Part shown: positions 7,938 to 16,682 of the stretch, piece after piece
How the letters are laid out: each line of letters begins with the position of its first letter
How positions within the stretch are numbered: position 1 is the stretch's first letter
Assembly (NCBI GenBank): GCA_035506535.1
Contig: DATJPE010000030.1
Span: 84,081-148,080 of the forward strand
Direction of reading: 5' to 3'
Source: Actinomycetes bacterium
Lineage (GTDB): Bacteria > Actinomycetota > Actinomycetes > DATJPE01
DNA: 64,000 bases
The notes under the pieces: generated by a model
What the model saw: the letters and a program-made list of their open reading frames with translations, nothing else
What the model was told of the DNA's origin: nothing
Databases searched by the model: none
Made by a program: the position numbers and the translations under genes

Positions 7938-10361
7938 TCAGGGCGTGGCGGCGAGCGCGGCGACGGTGGCCGGGTAGGCCGGGTCCAGCCAGTAGTCGCT
8001 GTGCCGGCGCAGCGGGCCGTCACCCGGCGGCTGCGGGTCCGCCACCTCCTGGTCGACCTGGTCGGCATCCGCGACGCGCGGCGGTCCGGGGACGTACGAG
8101 CCCGCCCGGCCGGCGTCCGGCTCGAGGTTCCACGAGCCGATCGGGTCCGTGAGCCGGTACAGCGTGCGCCATCGCCCGGGCAGGCGCCGGCGCACCTCGG
8201 CGAGGACGGCCTCGTCGAAGTACTCCGGGAACCAGCGGCAGTACAGCCGCCGTACCGGCGACCCGTGCAGGAGCAGGCGCAGCCGCGGGCACAGGTCAGG
8301 GTGGAGGCGCAGCACCGTGGGGACGGCGAGGACGCTGCCCTGGCTGTGGCAGGACAGCACCACCACGTCACCCTCGCGCGAGCAGAGCCGGCCCACCCGC
8401 TCCTCGAGGTCGAGGACCGCCCGCTCCGCGTAGCAGGGAGGGGTCAGCGGGTGGACCGCCCGCGGCCAGAACGTCGCGACGTCCCAGAGGATCCCGACCA
8501 CCCGCCGCCGGGAGCGGCTGCGCACCGAGGCGTAGCCGATGGCGACGAGGGCGGCCAGGACGCTGACGATGACCCACGACCCGGCCGCGGCGGCGAAACG
8601 CGGCAGCCCGTCGTTCGTGGCGTCCGGACGGCTGAGGTAGGCGAGGGTGCCGGCGAGGGCGACGACCACGCTGGTGAGGACGAGGACCGTGGCTGCCGCG
8701 CCCGCGCTGTCGGTGAGGGAGGCAACAGCTCTGGCCGTCGCGACCCGCTCCTTCTCCCGCGCCGACGCCGCCGGATAGTCGCCCGCCACCGCGGTGGCAT
8801 CAGCCTTCGCGGGGCGCCGTACCCGGGCGGCCGCCAGCCAGGCCACGAACGGAACCAGGCACAGCGCCACCACGACGGCGGCGGCCCCGGCCCAGACGTA
8901 GCCGGGGGGCACGATCAGCGCCGCGTCCGGCGTCGTGCTGGTGCGGGCGGCCTGGGTGGTGGTCACGGCGTGACCGAGCCACTGCGCGGTCTGCAGCCCG
9001 ATGCCGGCGCTGAAGGCGAGGGCGAGCAGCCACGCCACCGTGGCGACCAGGCTCGCCGCGAGCCCGCCGGCAGCGATGCCGGGGTCGGTACGCCGTGCCG
9101 CGAGCACCGGCACCACGGTCAGCGCGAGCATGAGCGCGACCAACAGCGCCACGACCGGCCAGGGCGGCGAGCCCGGGTGCGAGCCGTCGCCTGCGGCGAA
9201 GCGCCCCGCGTACCAGAGCCCCGCCGCGGCGCCTGCGAGCGCGGTGGCCAGGGCGAGTACCACCGCGGCGCGACGTACGGCGGCGTCGGCATGCTGCGCA
9301 CCCACCGCCGCGAACAGCAGCGGCACGAGGACGAGCTGGCCGGCGAACACCGCGACGACGAGCACCCGCAGCCCGGGCAGGTGCGACGGCATCGGCGCTG
9401 CCCGGGTGTGGACGGTCATGGCCAGGACCCAGGCGGCGGCGAGCACAGCCACCCCCAGCCCCTGCAGGAGCGCGGTCGGCCGGTTGGCCGAGGACGCGTC
9501 GGGGCCGCCGCGCCCCACGAAGCGCTCTGGGACCGCGAGCGCAGTGGCGAGGACCGCCAGCGCCGCAGCGAGGGTGAGGACCGCGTCCTCGAGACCGGGC
9601 GAGGAGTCGTAGCGGACGACGGGCATGAGCACGAGCGCGGCGAGCACCGAGGTCGCGACGGTCACGTGCAGCCGGCGCAGCCGCTGGACCGAGGACTCGG
9701 TGACGAAGAAGCCGTCGCGGGCGATCATCAGCGAGCCGGGGTCGCGCCGGGGCTCCGGCGCGGTCGCCTCCACGAGGGAGCTGCGGCCGATCGTCCACAG
9801 CAGCAGGACCAGCGCAGCCGGCACCAGGGCCCCGACGGCGGCCCGCTGCTGCGGGCGGGCGAGTCGGCCGAGCCAGCCGACGAGGTCGTGCTGGGCGCCG
9901 CACACCGGCTGCGAGCCGCACTGCCAGGCGGTCAGGTCCATGACCGCCAGCGCCGCGGCGGCGAGTGCGGTCACGGTCAGGGACAGCGCGAACAGGCGCA
10001 GCGTGGCCCGGCCGGCCCAGGCGGCCGCCCGCCGGCCGCGGGAGTCGGTCGTGGCCGCCACGGGCAGCATCCAGTACGCGAGGTCGACGAGGGTGAACGG
10101 CAGCGAGAGCAGCCACAGCGCCCGCAGGCCCGGCCCGGAGGTGAGCCCGCCCCACGAGTACGCCTCCACGCGCGCGACACCCTGCTCGGTCGGCGCGGGC
10201 GCGTCGCCGGGTAGCCAGCGGCGGAAGAACCCGGAGGCGGCGTCCCCGGCGACGATGGCCACCCACGGCGGCGGCATCTGCAGGATGGCGTCCGGCGGGG
10301 TCCCGGACACTCCGTGGACGCGCAGCTCGGTGGTTCCGCTCACCCCGTCGTCGAGGGCCAT
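7938..10361 (-). CDS. Large polytopic membrane protein with split alpha/beta-hydrolase signature
   Basis: I recognise no named family for this 807-residue protein. It begins with a soluble strand-turn ELRVHGVSGTPP, which looks like the oxyanion HG region of lipases. About ten hydrophobic segments follow (roughly residues 80-645). The C-terminal soluble part has a nucleophile elbow VVVLSCHSQGS (Ser673), LLLHGSPVRRLY, and plausible acid and base residues in LTDPIGSWN (Asp739) and RRHSDYW (His787). This reads as a hydrolase fold whose first strand is separated from the rest by a membrane domain, suggesting a lipase- or esterase-like enzyme at the inner membrane face. Start: ATG at 10361 with GGAGGTG 6 nt upstream. 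It is divergent from hemL and ends near a large palindrome. Substrate unknown. Confidence 0.8.
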   Translation of the reverse strand: MALDDGVSGTTELRVHGVSGTPPDAILQMPPPWVAIVAGDAASGFFRRWLPGDAPAPTEQGVARVEAYSWGGLTSGPGLRALWLLSLPFTLVDLAYWMLPVAATTDSRGRRAAAWAGRATLRLFALSLTVTALAAAALAVMDLTAWQCGSQPVCGAQHDLVGWLGRLARPQQRAAVGALVPAALVLLLWTIGRSSLVEATAPEPRRDPGSLMIARDGFFVTESSVQRLRRLHVTVATSVLAALVLMPVVRYDSSPGLEDAVLTLAAALAVLATALAVPERFVGRGGPDASSANRPTALLQGLGVAVLAAAWVLAMTVHTRAAPMPSHLPGLRVLVVAVFAGQLVLVPLLFAAVGAQHADAAVRRAAVVLALATALAGAAAGLWYAGRFAAGDGSHPGSPPWPVVALLVALMLALTVVPVLAARRTDPGIAAGGLAASLVATVAWLLALAFSAGIGLQTAQWLGHAVTTTQAARTSTTPDAALIVPPGYVWAGAAAVVVALCLVPFVAWLAAARVRRPAKADATAVAGDYPAASAREKERVATARAVASLTDSAGAAATVLVLTSVVVALAGTLAYLSRPDATNDGLPRFAAAAGSWVIVSVLAALVAIGYASVRSRSRRRVVGILWDVATFWPRAVHPLTPPCYAERAVLDLEERVGRLCSREGDVVVLSCHSQGSVLAVPTVLRLHPDLCPRLRLLLHGSPVRRLYCRWFPEYFDEAVLAEVRRRLPGRWRTLYRLTDPIGSWNLEPDAGRAGSYVPGPPRVADADQVDQEVADPQPPGDGPLRRHSDYWLDPAYPATVAALAATP

Positions 10362-10473
10362 GACGCACCTCCGTCCGCAGCCTTGCGCTCCCGCGCCTGT
10401 GCGTACAGAGCCGAATGCGTGCAGTCACGTACCGGTTCGGGTACGGCCGGTGGGGCGTCCGCGGCGGGCCTGA

Positions 10474-10479
10474 GAGACT
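10474..10479 (+). promoter_or_regulatory. Putative -10 of a leaderless hemL promoter
   Basis: GAGACT ends 7 nt before the GTG at 10487. It matches TANNNT only at positions 2 and 6, but the same spacing recurs at several genes here. Confidence 0.35.
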
Positions 10480-10486
10480 GCTCCGT

Positions 10487-11788
10487 GTGACGTCCCGCTC
10501 CGAGCAGCTGTTCGTGCGCGCCCTCGCCGTCACCCCCGGCGGGGTGAACTCGCCGGTCCGGGCGTACCGGGCGGTCGGGGGCACGCCGAGGTTCATGGTC
10601 GCCGGCCACGGGCCGTACGTCGTCGACGCCGATGGTCGCGAGTACGTGGACCTGGTGGGCTCGTGGGGCCCGATGATCCTCGGCCACGCCCACCCTCAGG
10701 TGCTGTCGGCGCTGCGCGAGCAGCTGGCGGCCGGGACGTCCTTCGGTGCCCCCGGGCCCCACGAGGTGGAGCTGGCCGAGGAGATCGTCGCCCGCGCGCC
10801 GGTGGAGCAGGTCCGGCTGGTCAGCAGCGGCACCGAGGCCACCATGTCCGCGATCCGGCTGGCCCGGGCCTTCACCGGGCGCCCGCTCGTCGTGAAGTTC
10901 GCCGGCTGCTACCACGGCCACGTCGACGCACTCCTGGCCGCGGCCGGGTCGGGTGTCGCCACCTTCGGGCTGCCGGACACCCCCGGGGTGACGGCCGCGA
11001 CGGCGGCGGACACCCTCGTGGTGCCGTACAACGACCTGCCGGCGGTCGAGGCCGTCTTCGCCGAGCACGGCGAGCGGATCGCCTGCCTGGTCACCGAGGC
11101 GGCCGCGGCGAACATGGGCGTGGTGGCGCCCGAGGAGGGCTTCAACGCCGGGCTGGCCGACGTGTGCCGGCGCTACGGCGCCCTCTTCGTGAGCGACGAG
11201 GTGATGACCGGCTTCCGCGTGCACCGGTCCGGGTGGTACGGCCTCGACGGGGTGCGTCCGGACCTCATGACCTTCGGCAAGGTCATCGGCGGCGGCCTCC
11301 CGGCGGCGGCCTTCGGGGGGCGCGCGGAGATCATGGGGCTGCTCGCCCCGGCCGGGCCGGTCTACCAGGCGGGGACGCTGTCCGGGAACCCGCTGGCCAC
11401 CCTCGCGGGGGTGACGACGCTGCGGCTGTGCACGCCCGAGGTCTACGCCCGGCTCGACGCCGCGGCCGAGGAGGTCGGACGGCTCGCCTCGGAGGCGCTG
11501 GCCAAGGAGGGCGTGCCGCACGTCCTCGCACGGGCGGGGAACCTCTTCAGCGTCTTCTTCGTCGACCCGACCGTGACCCCCGCGGTGCGTGACTACGACG
11601 CCGCGCGCTCGCAGCACGCGCCGACGTACGCCGCGTTCTTCCACGCGATGCTCGACGCCGGCGTCTCGCTCCCCCCGAGCGCCTTCGAGGCCTGGTTCGT
11701 CTCGGCCGCCCACGACGAGCAGGCCCTGGCCCGCGTCGCCGACGCGCTGCCGGGTGCCGCCCGCCGCGCCGCGGAGGCGGGCGCATGA
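10487..11788 (+). CDS. hemL: Glutamate-1-semialdehyde 2,1-aminomutase
   Basis: The 433-residue PLP enzyme converts glutamate-1-semialdehyde to 5-aminolevulinate, the second step of the C5 haem pathway. The N-terminal [16 protein letters not shown], the [17 protein letters not shown] cofactor loop, [10 protein letters not shown] and the PLP lysine Lys265 in [12 protein letters not shown] are all diagnostic. The GTG at 10487 is chosen: the protein then begins just before the conserved [15 protein letters not shown], and a -10-like hexamer lies 7 nt upstream. Reading further upstream adds 24 arginine- and glycine-rich residues without family support. It stands apart from hemACDB and heads a coupled run with a phosphatase and the cytochrome c maturation genes, which links haem supply to haem use. 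Confidence 0.95.
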   Translation: MTSRSEQLFVRALAVTPGGVNSPVRAYRAVGGTPRFMVAGHGPYVVDADGREYVDLVGSWGPMILGHAHPQVLSALREQLAAGTSFGAPGPHEVELAEEIVARAPVEQVRLVSSGTEATMSAIRLARAFTGRPLVVKFAGCYHGHVDALLAAAGSGVATFGLPDTPGVTAATAADTLVVPYNDLPAVEAVFAEHGERIACLVTEAAAANMGVVAPEEGFNAGLADVCRRYGALFVSDEVMTGFRVHRSGWYGLDGVRPDLMTFGKVIGGGLPAAAFGGRAEIMGLLAPAGPVYQAGTLSGNPLATLAGVTTLRLCTPEVYARLDAAAEEVGRLASEALAKEGVPHVLARAGNLFSVFFVDPTVTPAVRDYDAARSQHAPTYAAFFHAMLDAGVSLPPSAFEAWFVSAAHDEQALARVADALPGAARRAAEAGA

Positions 11789-12435
11789 GCACCGAGACCC
11801 TCGTCCACCTCGTCCGTCACGGCGAGGTCGAGAACCCGACGGGCGTCCTGTACGGGCGGCTGCCCGGCTACCACCTGTCCGAGCTGGGCCGCCAGATGGC
11901 CGAGGTGGTGGCCAAGCACCTCGCCGACCGGGACGTGACGCACGTCGTGTCCTCCCCGCTGGAGCGCGCCCAGGAGACCGCGGCGCCGATCGCCGCGGCC
12001 CACTCCCTCGAGGTGGCCACGGACGGTCGCCTCGTGGAGGCCAGCAACCACTTCCAGGGGCTGGCCTTCGGGGTGGGCGACGGCTCGCTGCGCCACCCGA
12101 GACACTGGCGCTACCTGACCAACCCGTTCCGCCCGTCCTGGGGCGAGCCGTACCGCGAGCTGGTGGCGCGCATGACGCTCGCCGTCGAGGGTGCCCGCGA
12201 CGCCGCCCGCGGCCACGAGGCGGTCTGCGTCAGCCACCAGCTGCCGATCTGGATCCTGCGCTGTCATCTGGAGGGGCGCCGGCTCTGGCACGACCCCCGC
12301 CGCCGGGAGTGCACGCTCGCCTCGGTGACCACGGTGCACTTCGACGGCGACCTGGTGGTCGCGGTCTCCTACGACGAGCCCGCGCGCGCCCTGCTGCCGC
12401 AGCGCACGCGCGCGATGCCTCCAGCGGGCGCATGA
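11785..12435 (+). CDS. Histidine phosphatase superfamily protein (phosphoglycerate mutase-like)
   Basis: The 216-residue protein has the phosphohistidine motif near its start ([20 protein letters not shown]), the arginine-containing [15 protein letters not shown] and a second histidine in [13 protein letters not shown]. This is the complete active-site set of the branch-1 histidine phosphatases. The sequence is of the actinobacterial type found beside hemL and the ResA/CcdA genes; its substrate is unknown. The ATG overlaps the hemL stop (ATGA), and its own stop overlaps the thioredoxin-like gene, so it is co-translated with both. Annotation as phosphoglycerate mutase would be an over-call: the length and the middle region differ from glycolytic GpmA. 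Confidence 0.9.
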   Translation: MSTETLVHLVRHGEVENPTGVLYGRLPGYHLSELGRQMAEVVAKHLADRDVTHVVSSPLERAQETAAPIAAAHSLEVATDGRLVEASNHFQGLAFGVGDGSLRHPRHWRYLTNPFRPSWGEPYRELVARMTLAVEGARDAARGHEAVCVSHQLPIWILRCHLEGRRLWHDPRRRECTLASVTTVHFDGDLVVAVSYDEPARALLPQRTRAMPPAGA

Positions 12436-13052
12436 GGGCGCTGGCGCGCGCGGCGGTGGTGCTGGCGTCGGCCGTGCTGGCCGCCGGGTGCACGACCACC
12501 GGGCTGGGCGGTGTCGCGGGGGGCGGCGACACCAAGGACTCGCTGCGCACCGGCGTGACCGAGTGGGCCCCGGACCAGCGGTCGAAGCCGGTCACGCTCA
12601 CCGGGGAGGACCTGGACGGGGCCCGGGTCGACCTCGCCTCGCTTCGGGGTTCGGTCGTCGTCGTCAATGTGTGGGGATCCTGGTGCGGCCCCTGTGTGGA
12701 GGAGGCCCCGGCCCTCGCGGCGGCGTACCAGCAGCTGCACCCCAAGGGCGTGCGCTTCGTCGGCATCGACGAGCGGGACAGCGGGGCGGCCGCCCGAAGC
12801 TTCGTGACCAACCACGACCAGAGGTGGCCGAGCCTGGCCGACGACGACGGATCGCTGCTGCTCGCCTTCCGCGGCACGGTGAACCCGAGCGCCATCCCGA
12901 CCACCCTCGTGATCGACCCGCGGGGCCGGGTCGCCGCACGCGCCCTCGGAGCGGTACGCACGGACACCCTCACCGCGCTCGTGGACACGGTGCTCCAGGA
13001 GTCGTCGACACATCCGGCGTCGTCGGCCGCCACCTCGCCCGGGGCCGGCTGA
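12432..13052 (+). CDS. TlpA/ResA-like thiol-disulfide oxidoreductase lipoprotein
   Basis: The 206-residue protein starts with a lipoprotein signal ending LAAGC (Cys20) and carries a thioredoxin fold with the redox pair Cys85-Cys88 in WGSWCGPCVEE, plus the cis-proline region NPSAIPTTLVID. It should be anchored outside the membrane and keep apocytochrome c haem-binding cysteines reduced, taking electrons from CcdA. The start ATG at 12432 overlaps the phosphatase stop by 4 bp, and the stop overlaps ccdA as TGATG. Its position directly before ccdA-resB-ccsB supports the System II role of ResA. The longer upstream reading in this frame belongs to the phosphatase region and is not part of this protein. 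Confidence 0.93.
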   Translation: MRALARAAVVLASAVLAAGCTTTGLGGVAGGGDTKDSLRTGVTEWAPDQRSKPVTLTGEDLDGARVDLASLRGSVVVVNVWGSWCGPCVEEAPALAAAYQQLHPKGVRFVGIDERDSGAAARSFVTNHDQRWPSLADDDGSLLLAFRGTVNPSAIPTTLVIDPRGRVAARALGAVRTDTLTALVDTVLQESSTHPASSAATSPGAG

Positions 13053-13804
13053 TGGCCCTGCTCGGGACCTGGGCGGCCACGGTGACCGACGGGTCGCTGC
13101 TGCTGGCGCTGCCGATCGCGGCGATGGCCGGACTGGTGTCCTTCCTCAGCCCGTGCGTGCTGCCCCTCGTGCCCGGCTACGTGTCGTACACCACGGGGCT
13201 GGTCGGCGCTGACCTCGGGGAGGCGCGGCGAGGCCGCGTCCTCGTCGGGACGGGCCTGTTCGTCCTGGGCTTCACCGCGGTCTTCGTCTCCTTCGGCGCG
13301 CTCTTCGGGGGCCTCGGGTCGTGGCTGCTCGGGCACTCCCTGACGATCCAGCGGGTGCTCGGGGCGCTGACGATCGTCATGGGGCTGGCATTCATGGGCC
13401 TGCTCCCCGGGAACACCCGCGAGTGGCGCATCCACCGCGCTCCGGTCCTCGGACTGGCCGGCGCCCCCCTGCTCGGCGTCCTCTTCGGGCTGGGGTGGAC
13501 CCCGTGCATCGGGCCGACGCTCGCCGCGGTCCAGACCCTGGCGCTCACCGAGGCGTCTGCGGCCAGGGGAGCCCTGCTCACGACCGCGTACTGCCTCGGC
13601 CTGGGCCTGCCGTTCGTCGCTGTCGCGCTCGGCCTGCGGCGGGCCGCCGACGGCGTCGGGTGGGTCAAGCGGCACTACCCGGTGGTCATGACCGCGGGGG
13701 GGATCCTGCTGGTCACGCTCGGCGTGCTGCTGCTCACCGGCGTCTGGAACCAGTGGTCGATCGAGCTGCGCTCCTGGGTCGCCGCCTACCGGGTGGGGGT
13801 CTGA
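13052..13804 (+). CDS. ccdA: Cytochrome c biogenesis protein CcdA
   Basis: The 250-residue integral membrane protein of the DsbD/CcdA family has about six hydrophobic segments. The two redox cysteines sit in the family motifs FLSPCVLPLVPGYVSY (Cys35) and GWTPCIGPTLA (Cys152). It passes reducing equivalents from cytoplasmic thioredoxin across the membrane to the extracytoplasmic TlpA/ResA-like protein encoded just before it (TGATG overlap). The following resB starts with no gap. Length and residues are normal. Confidence 0.96.
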   Translation: MALLGTWAATVTDGSLLLALPIAAMAGLVSFLSPCVLPLVPGYVSYTTGLVGADLGEARRGRVLVGTGLFVLGFTAVFVSFGALFGGLGSWLLGHSLTIQRVLGALTIVMGLAFMGLLPGNTREWRIHRAPVLGLAGAPLLGVLFGLGWTPCIGPTLAAVQTLALTEASAARGALLTTAYCLGLGLPFVAVALGLRRAADGVGWVKRHYPVVMTAGGILLVTLGVLLLTGVWNQWSIELRSWVAAYRVGV

Positions 13805-15352
13805 GTGACCGACACGCTGACCGGCACCGAGCCGACCGCGCCCCCGGCCGGCCTGGGTCCGTTGGGCTGGGCGCGCTGGGTGTGGCGGCAGCTCACCTCG
13901 ATGCGGACCGCGCTGTTCCTGCTGTTCCTCCTCGCCCTCGCCGCGGTCCCCGGCTCGTTGCTGCCGCAACGAGGGACCGACCCGGTCGCGGTCGCCGACT
14001 ACCTGCGCCGGCACCCGACCCTCGGCCCGATCCTCGACCGCCTGTCCGGCTTCGACGTGTTCGCGGCGCCCTGGTTCGCCGCGATCTACGTGCTGCTGCT
14101 CGTCTCCCTCGTCGGGTGCGTCCTGCCCCGGACCCGCCAGCACCTGCGCGCCTCACGTGCACGTCCTCCCGCCGCCCCCCGAAACCTCACCCGCCTGCCC
14201 GTGTCCCGTTCCTTCACCGCGCACCGGCCGGCGGAGGAGGTGCTGGAAGCGGCGTACGACGACCTTCGCTCGCACCGGTTCCGGGTCGAGCGCGGCGACG
14301 GCTACGTCGCCGCGGAGAAGGGTTTCCTGCGCGAGACCGGCAACCTCGTCTTCCACCTCGCGGTCGTCGCGATCCTCATCGGCGTGGGGGTCGGCTCGTC
14401 GTGGGGCTTCAAGGGCACGCGCATCCTGGTGGAGGGCGACGGCTTCTCCGACACACTGACCCAGTACGACGGCTTCACCGCCGGGCGCTTCACCAATGCT
14501 GACGACCTGCCGCCGTTCTCGCTCACCCTGAAGCGCTTCGACGCCACCTACCAGACCGCTGGCGACCAGCGAGGGGCGGCGCGCAGCTTCGCGGCGACCG
14601 TGCAGGTCATCGACCATCCGGGTGCGCAGCCGCGCACCGCGACCATCCGGGTCAACAGCCCCTTGCACGTCGCCGGGACGAAGATCTTCCTCGTCGGCCA
14701 CGGGTACGCACCCCGGTTCACGGTGCGCGACGGGCGCGGCGACGTCGTCTGGTCCGGCCCGATCGTCACCTTGCCCCAGGACCCGGTGAACCTGGCGTCG
14801 ACCGGGGTGCTCAAGGTGTCCGGGGCCAGGCCGACCCAGCTCGGCTTCGTCGTCGACTTCTTCCCGACAGCCGCGACCGCCTCGGACGGCCGGCTGGTGT
14901 CCGCCTTCCCCGCCGCGGTGTCTCCCGCGGTGAACCTCGGCGGCTGGACCGGCGACCTCGGGCTCGACGTGCCCCAGTCGGTGTACCGGCTGGACACCTC
15001 GAGGATGACCTTGGTCGGGCGGTCGTCGCTTCGCGTCGGCTCGAGCTGGACGCTCCCGGACGGCGCGGGGACGATCACCTTCGACGGAGTCGACCAGTGG
15101 GTCAACCTGCAGGTGTCCCACGACCCGGGGAAGGGCCTCGCGCTCGTGGCGGCGATCGCGGCCATCGTCGGGCTGCTGCTGTCCCTGCTGGTACGCCGTC
15201 GCCGGGTCTGGGTCCGCGCGTCGAGCGGAACCGACGGGCGTACCGTGGTGGCCGTCGCCGGGTTGTCGCGAACCGAGAACGGCGGCGTGGAACGCGACGT
15301 GGACGAGCTGGCCCGCCTGCTGGGCGCGCCGCCGGACCCCCCGGAGGGATGA
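13805..15352 (+). CDS. resB: Cytochrome c biogenesis protein ResB
   Basis: The 515-residue protein has three N-terminal hydrophobic segments (TALFLLFLLALAAVPGSLLP, FAAIYVLLLVSLVGCVLP, and LVFHLAVVAILIGVGVG), a large extracytoplasmic domain, and a last membrane span near ALVAAIAAIVGLLLSLLV. This is the ResB/Ccs1 architecture. With CcsB it forms the System II haem export and ligation complex that attaches haem to apocytochrome c outside the membrane. Conserved features include GSLLPQ near the N-terminus and EKGFLRETGNLVFHLA before the third span. The GTG start lies immediately after the ccdA stop, and its stop overlaps ccsB (ATGA). Confidence 0.95.
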   Translation: MTDTLTGTEPTAPPAGLGPLGWARWVWRQLTSMRTALFLLFLLALAAVPGSLLPQRGTDPVAVADYLRRHPTLGPILDRLSGFDVFAAPWFAAIYVLLLVSLVGCVLPRTRQHLRASRARPPAAPRNLTRLPVSRSFTAHRPAEEVLEAAYDDLRSHRFRVERGDGYVAAEKGFLRETGNLVFHLAVVAILIGVGVGSSWGFKGTRILVEGDGFSDTLTQYDGFTAGRFTNADDLPPFSLTLKRFDATYQTAGDQRGAARSFAATVQVIDHPGAQPRTATIRVNSPLHVAGTKIFLVGHGYAPRFTVRDGRGDVVWSGPIVTLPQDPVNLASTGVLKVSGARPTQLGFVVDFFPTAATASDGRLVSAFPAAVSPAVNLGGWTGDLGLDVPQSVYRLDTSRMTLVGRSSLRVGSSWTLPDGAGTITFDGVDQWVNLQVSHDPGKGLALVAAIAAIVGLLLSLLVRRRRVWVRASSGTDGRTVVAVAGLSRTENGGVERDVDELARLLGAPPDPPEG

Positions 15353-16377
15353 GCGTGGCGATCGACGAGGGCCTCGCCCGGGTCAGCCTCGAGCTGGTCT
15401 ACGGGTCCATCGGCATGTACACGCTGGCCATGGGTGCCTACGCGGTCGCCGCCGCGCAGGCCGTCCGCGCGCCGGCCCCGGCCGAGCAGGAGGACGTGGC
15501 CGAGGTCGCCCACCGGCCGGCGCTGGTGGCCACGCCGGTCGCCGTGGCCGGCGACGAGCCGCTGATCGTCGGCCAGGTGGCACGGGGCGGCGAGGCCCGC
15601 GCCATCAGCGCCCCGACCGAGGGTGCTTCCTGGCGCAAGGCGGCGGGCATCGGGACCTCGCTCAGCGTCCTCGCCGACGCCCTGCTGCTCGCCGCCATCA
15701 TCACGCGCGGTCTCGCAGCCGGCCGCCCCCCGTGGGGCAACATGTACGAGTTCTCTCTCGTCGGCTGCTTCGTCATCGGGACCGCGTTCCTGGGCTTCGC
15801 GCTCACCGACCGGCGCCGCCAGCTGCTGGGCATCTTCGTCATCCCGCTCGTCCTGCTCGCGCTCGGCCTCGGGGTCACGGTGCTGTACGTCGATGCCGAG
15901 GCGCTGCTCCCCGCGCTGCACTCCTCGTGGCTGGTCATCCACGTGACGGCGGCGATCGTGTCGAGTGGCGCCTTCTGCTTCGCCGGCGTGATCTCTGCGG
16001 TCTACCTGGTCCAGGAGCGGGCGGAGCGGGTCGCACCCGGCGGCCGACTGGCCCGCCTGCTCCCGCCGTCGCGAGCCCTGGACACCCTCAGCTACCGCGT
16101 CATCGCGTTCACCTTCCCGCTGTGGACCTTCGCGATCATCGCCGGAGCCATCTGGGCGGAGAACGCCTGGGGCCGCTACTGGGGCTGGGACCCCAAGGAG
16201 ACCTGGGCCTTCATCACGTGGGTGATCTACGCCGCTTACCTGCACGCCCGCGCGACGGCCGGCTGGAGGGGCCGGGGCGCGGCCTTCATCTCCCTCGCCG
16301 GCTTCGCGGCGATGACCTTCAACCTGTTCGGGGTGAACCTGTTCATCACCGGTCTGCACTCCTACGCAGGGGTCTGA
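15349..16377 (+). CDS. ccsB: Cytochrome c biogenesis protein CcsB (ResC)
   Basis: The 342-residue polytopic protein is the haem-handling half of the System II synthase. It carries the tryptophan-rich haem-binding motif WGRYWGWDPKETWAFITW and the earlier WGNMYEFSL. The conserved histidines are likely those in LHSSWLVIHVTAAIVSS and near the C-terminus in GLHSYAGV. It partners ResB upstream (4-bp overlap), and its stop overlaps the small DUF4229 gene as TGATG. An extended polar loop after the first span (residues about 40-90) is rich in Ala, Val and Glu, which is common in actinobacterial CcsB. The start ATG at 15349 precedes the usual MYTLAMGAYA first span by about 25 residues. Confidence 0.95.
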   Translation: MSVAIDEGLARVSLELVYGSIGMYTLAMGAYAVAAAQAVRAPAPAEQEDVAEVAHRPALVATPVAVAGDEPLIVGQVARGGEARAISAPTEGASWRKAAGIGTSLSVLADALLLAAIITRGLAAGRPPWGNMYEFSLVGCFVIGTAFLGFALTDRRRQLLGIFVIPLVLLALGLGVTVLYVDAEALLPALHSSWLVIHVTAAIVSSGAFCFAGVISAVYLVQERAERVAPGGRLARLLPPSRALDTLSYRVIAFTFPLWTFAIIAGAIWAENAWGRYWGWDPKETWAFITWVIYAAYLHARATAGWRGRGAAFISLAGFAAMTFNLFGVNLFITGLHSYAGV

Positions 16378-16682
16378 TGCGCCAGTTCTGGACCTACACC
16401 CTCGCGCGCCTCGGCCTGGTCGCCGTCGTGGCCGGGCTGCTCTGGCTGGTCGGGCTGCGCGGCCCCGTCCTCCTCGTGCTCGCCTTCGTCGTCTCGGGTC
16501 TGGTGTCCTACGTGATCCTGCGCCGGCAGCGGGGCGCGCTCGCCGAGACCGTCGATGCGCGTGCCCGGCGCATCCGCGAGCGGATGGCCGAGGCGGAGGC
16601 CGCGGAGGATGCGGCTGACGAGGCGATGCGAACCCAGCGCCCGCCCGCCGAGGGTGGTCCGCAGCCGGGGGTCAGCCGCTGA
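16377..16682 (+). CDS. Small membrane protein, DUF4229 type
   Basis: The 101-residue protein has two hydrophobic helices (TYTLARLGLVAVVAGLLWLV and PVLLVLAFVVSGLVSYVIL) followed by a basic-acidic helical tail (RQRGALAETVDARARRIRER). This matches DUF4229, an actinobacterial family of unknown function usually located between ccsB and menA. The ATG at 16377 overlaps the ccsB stop by one base. Its 3' end overlaps the convergent menA by 11 bp (16672-16682), so the last residues are encoded on the strand opposite the menA C-terminus. A role in membrane assembly of the cytochrome c system is only a neighbourhood inference. Confidence 0.85.
   Translation: MRQFWTYTLARLGLVAVVAGLLWLVGLRGPVLLVLAFVVSGLVSYVILRRQRGALAETVDARARRIRERMAEAEAAEDAADEAMRTQRPPAEGGPQPGVSR

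Noticed and set aside
7062..10214. Long open frame on the plus strand opposite the 807-residue membrane protein gene
   Set aside because: It is compositional shadow of a GC-rich gene: no recognisable motif, biased to His/Arg/Gln/Gly, no start signal, while the minus strand has membrane helices and hydrolase motifs.
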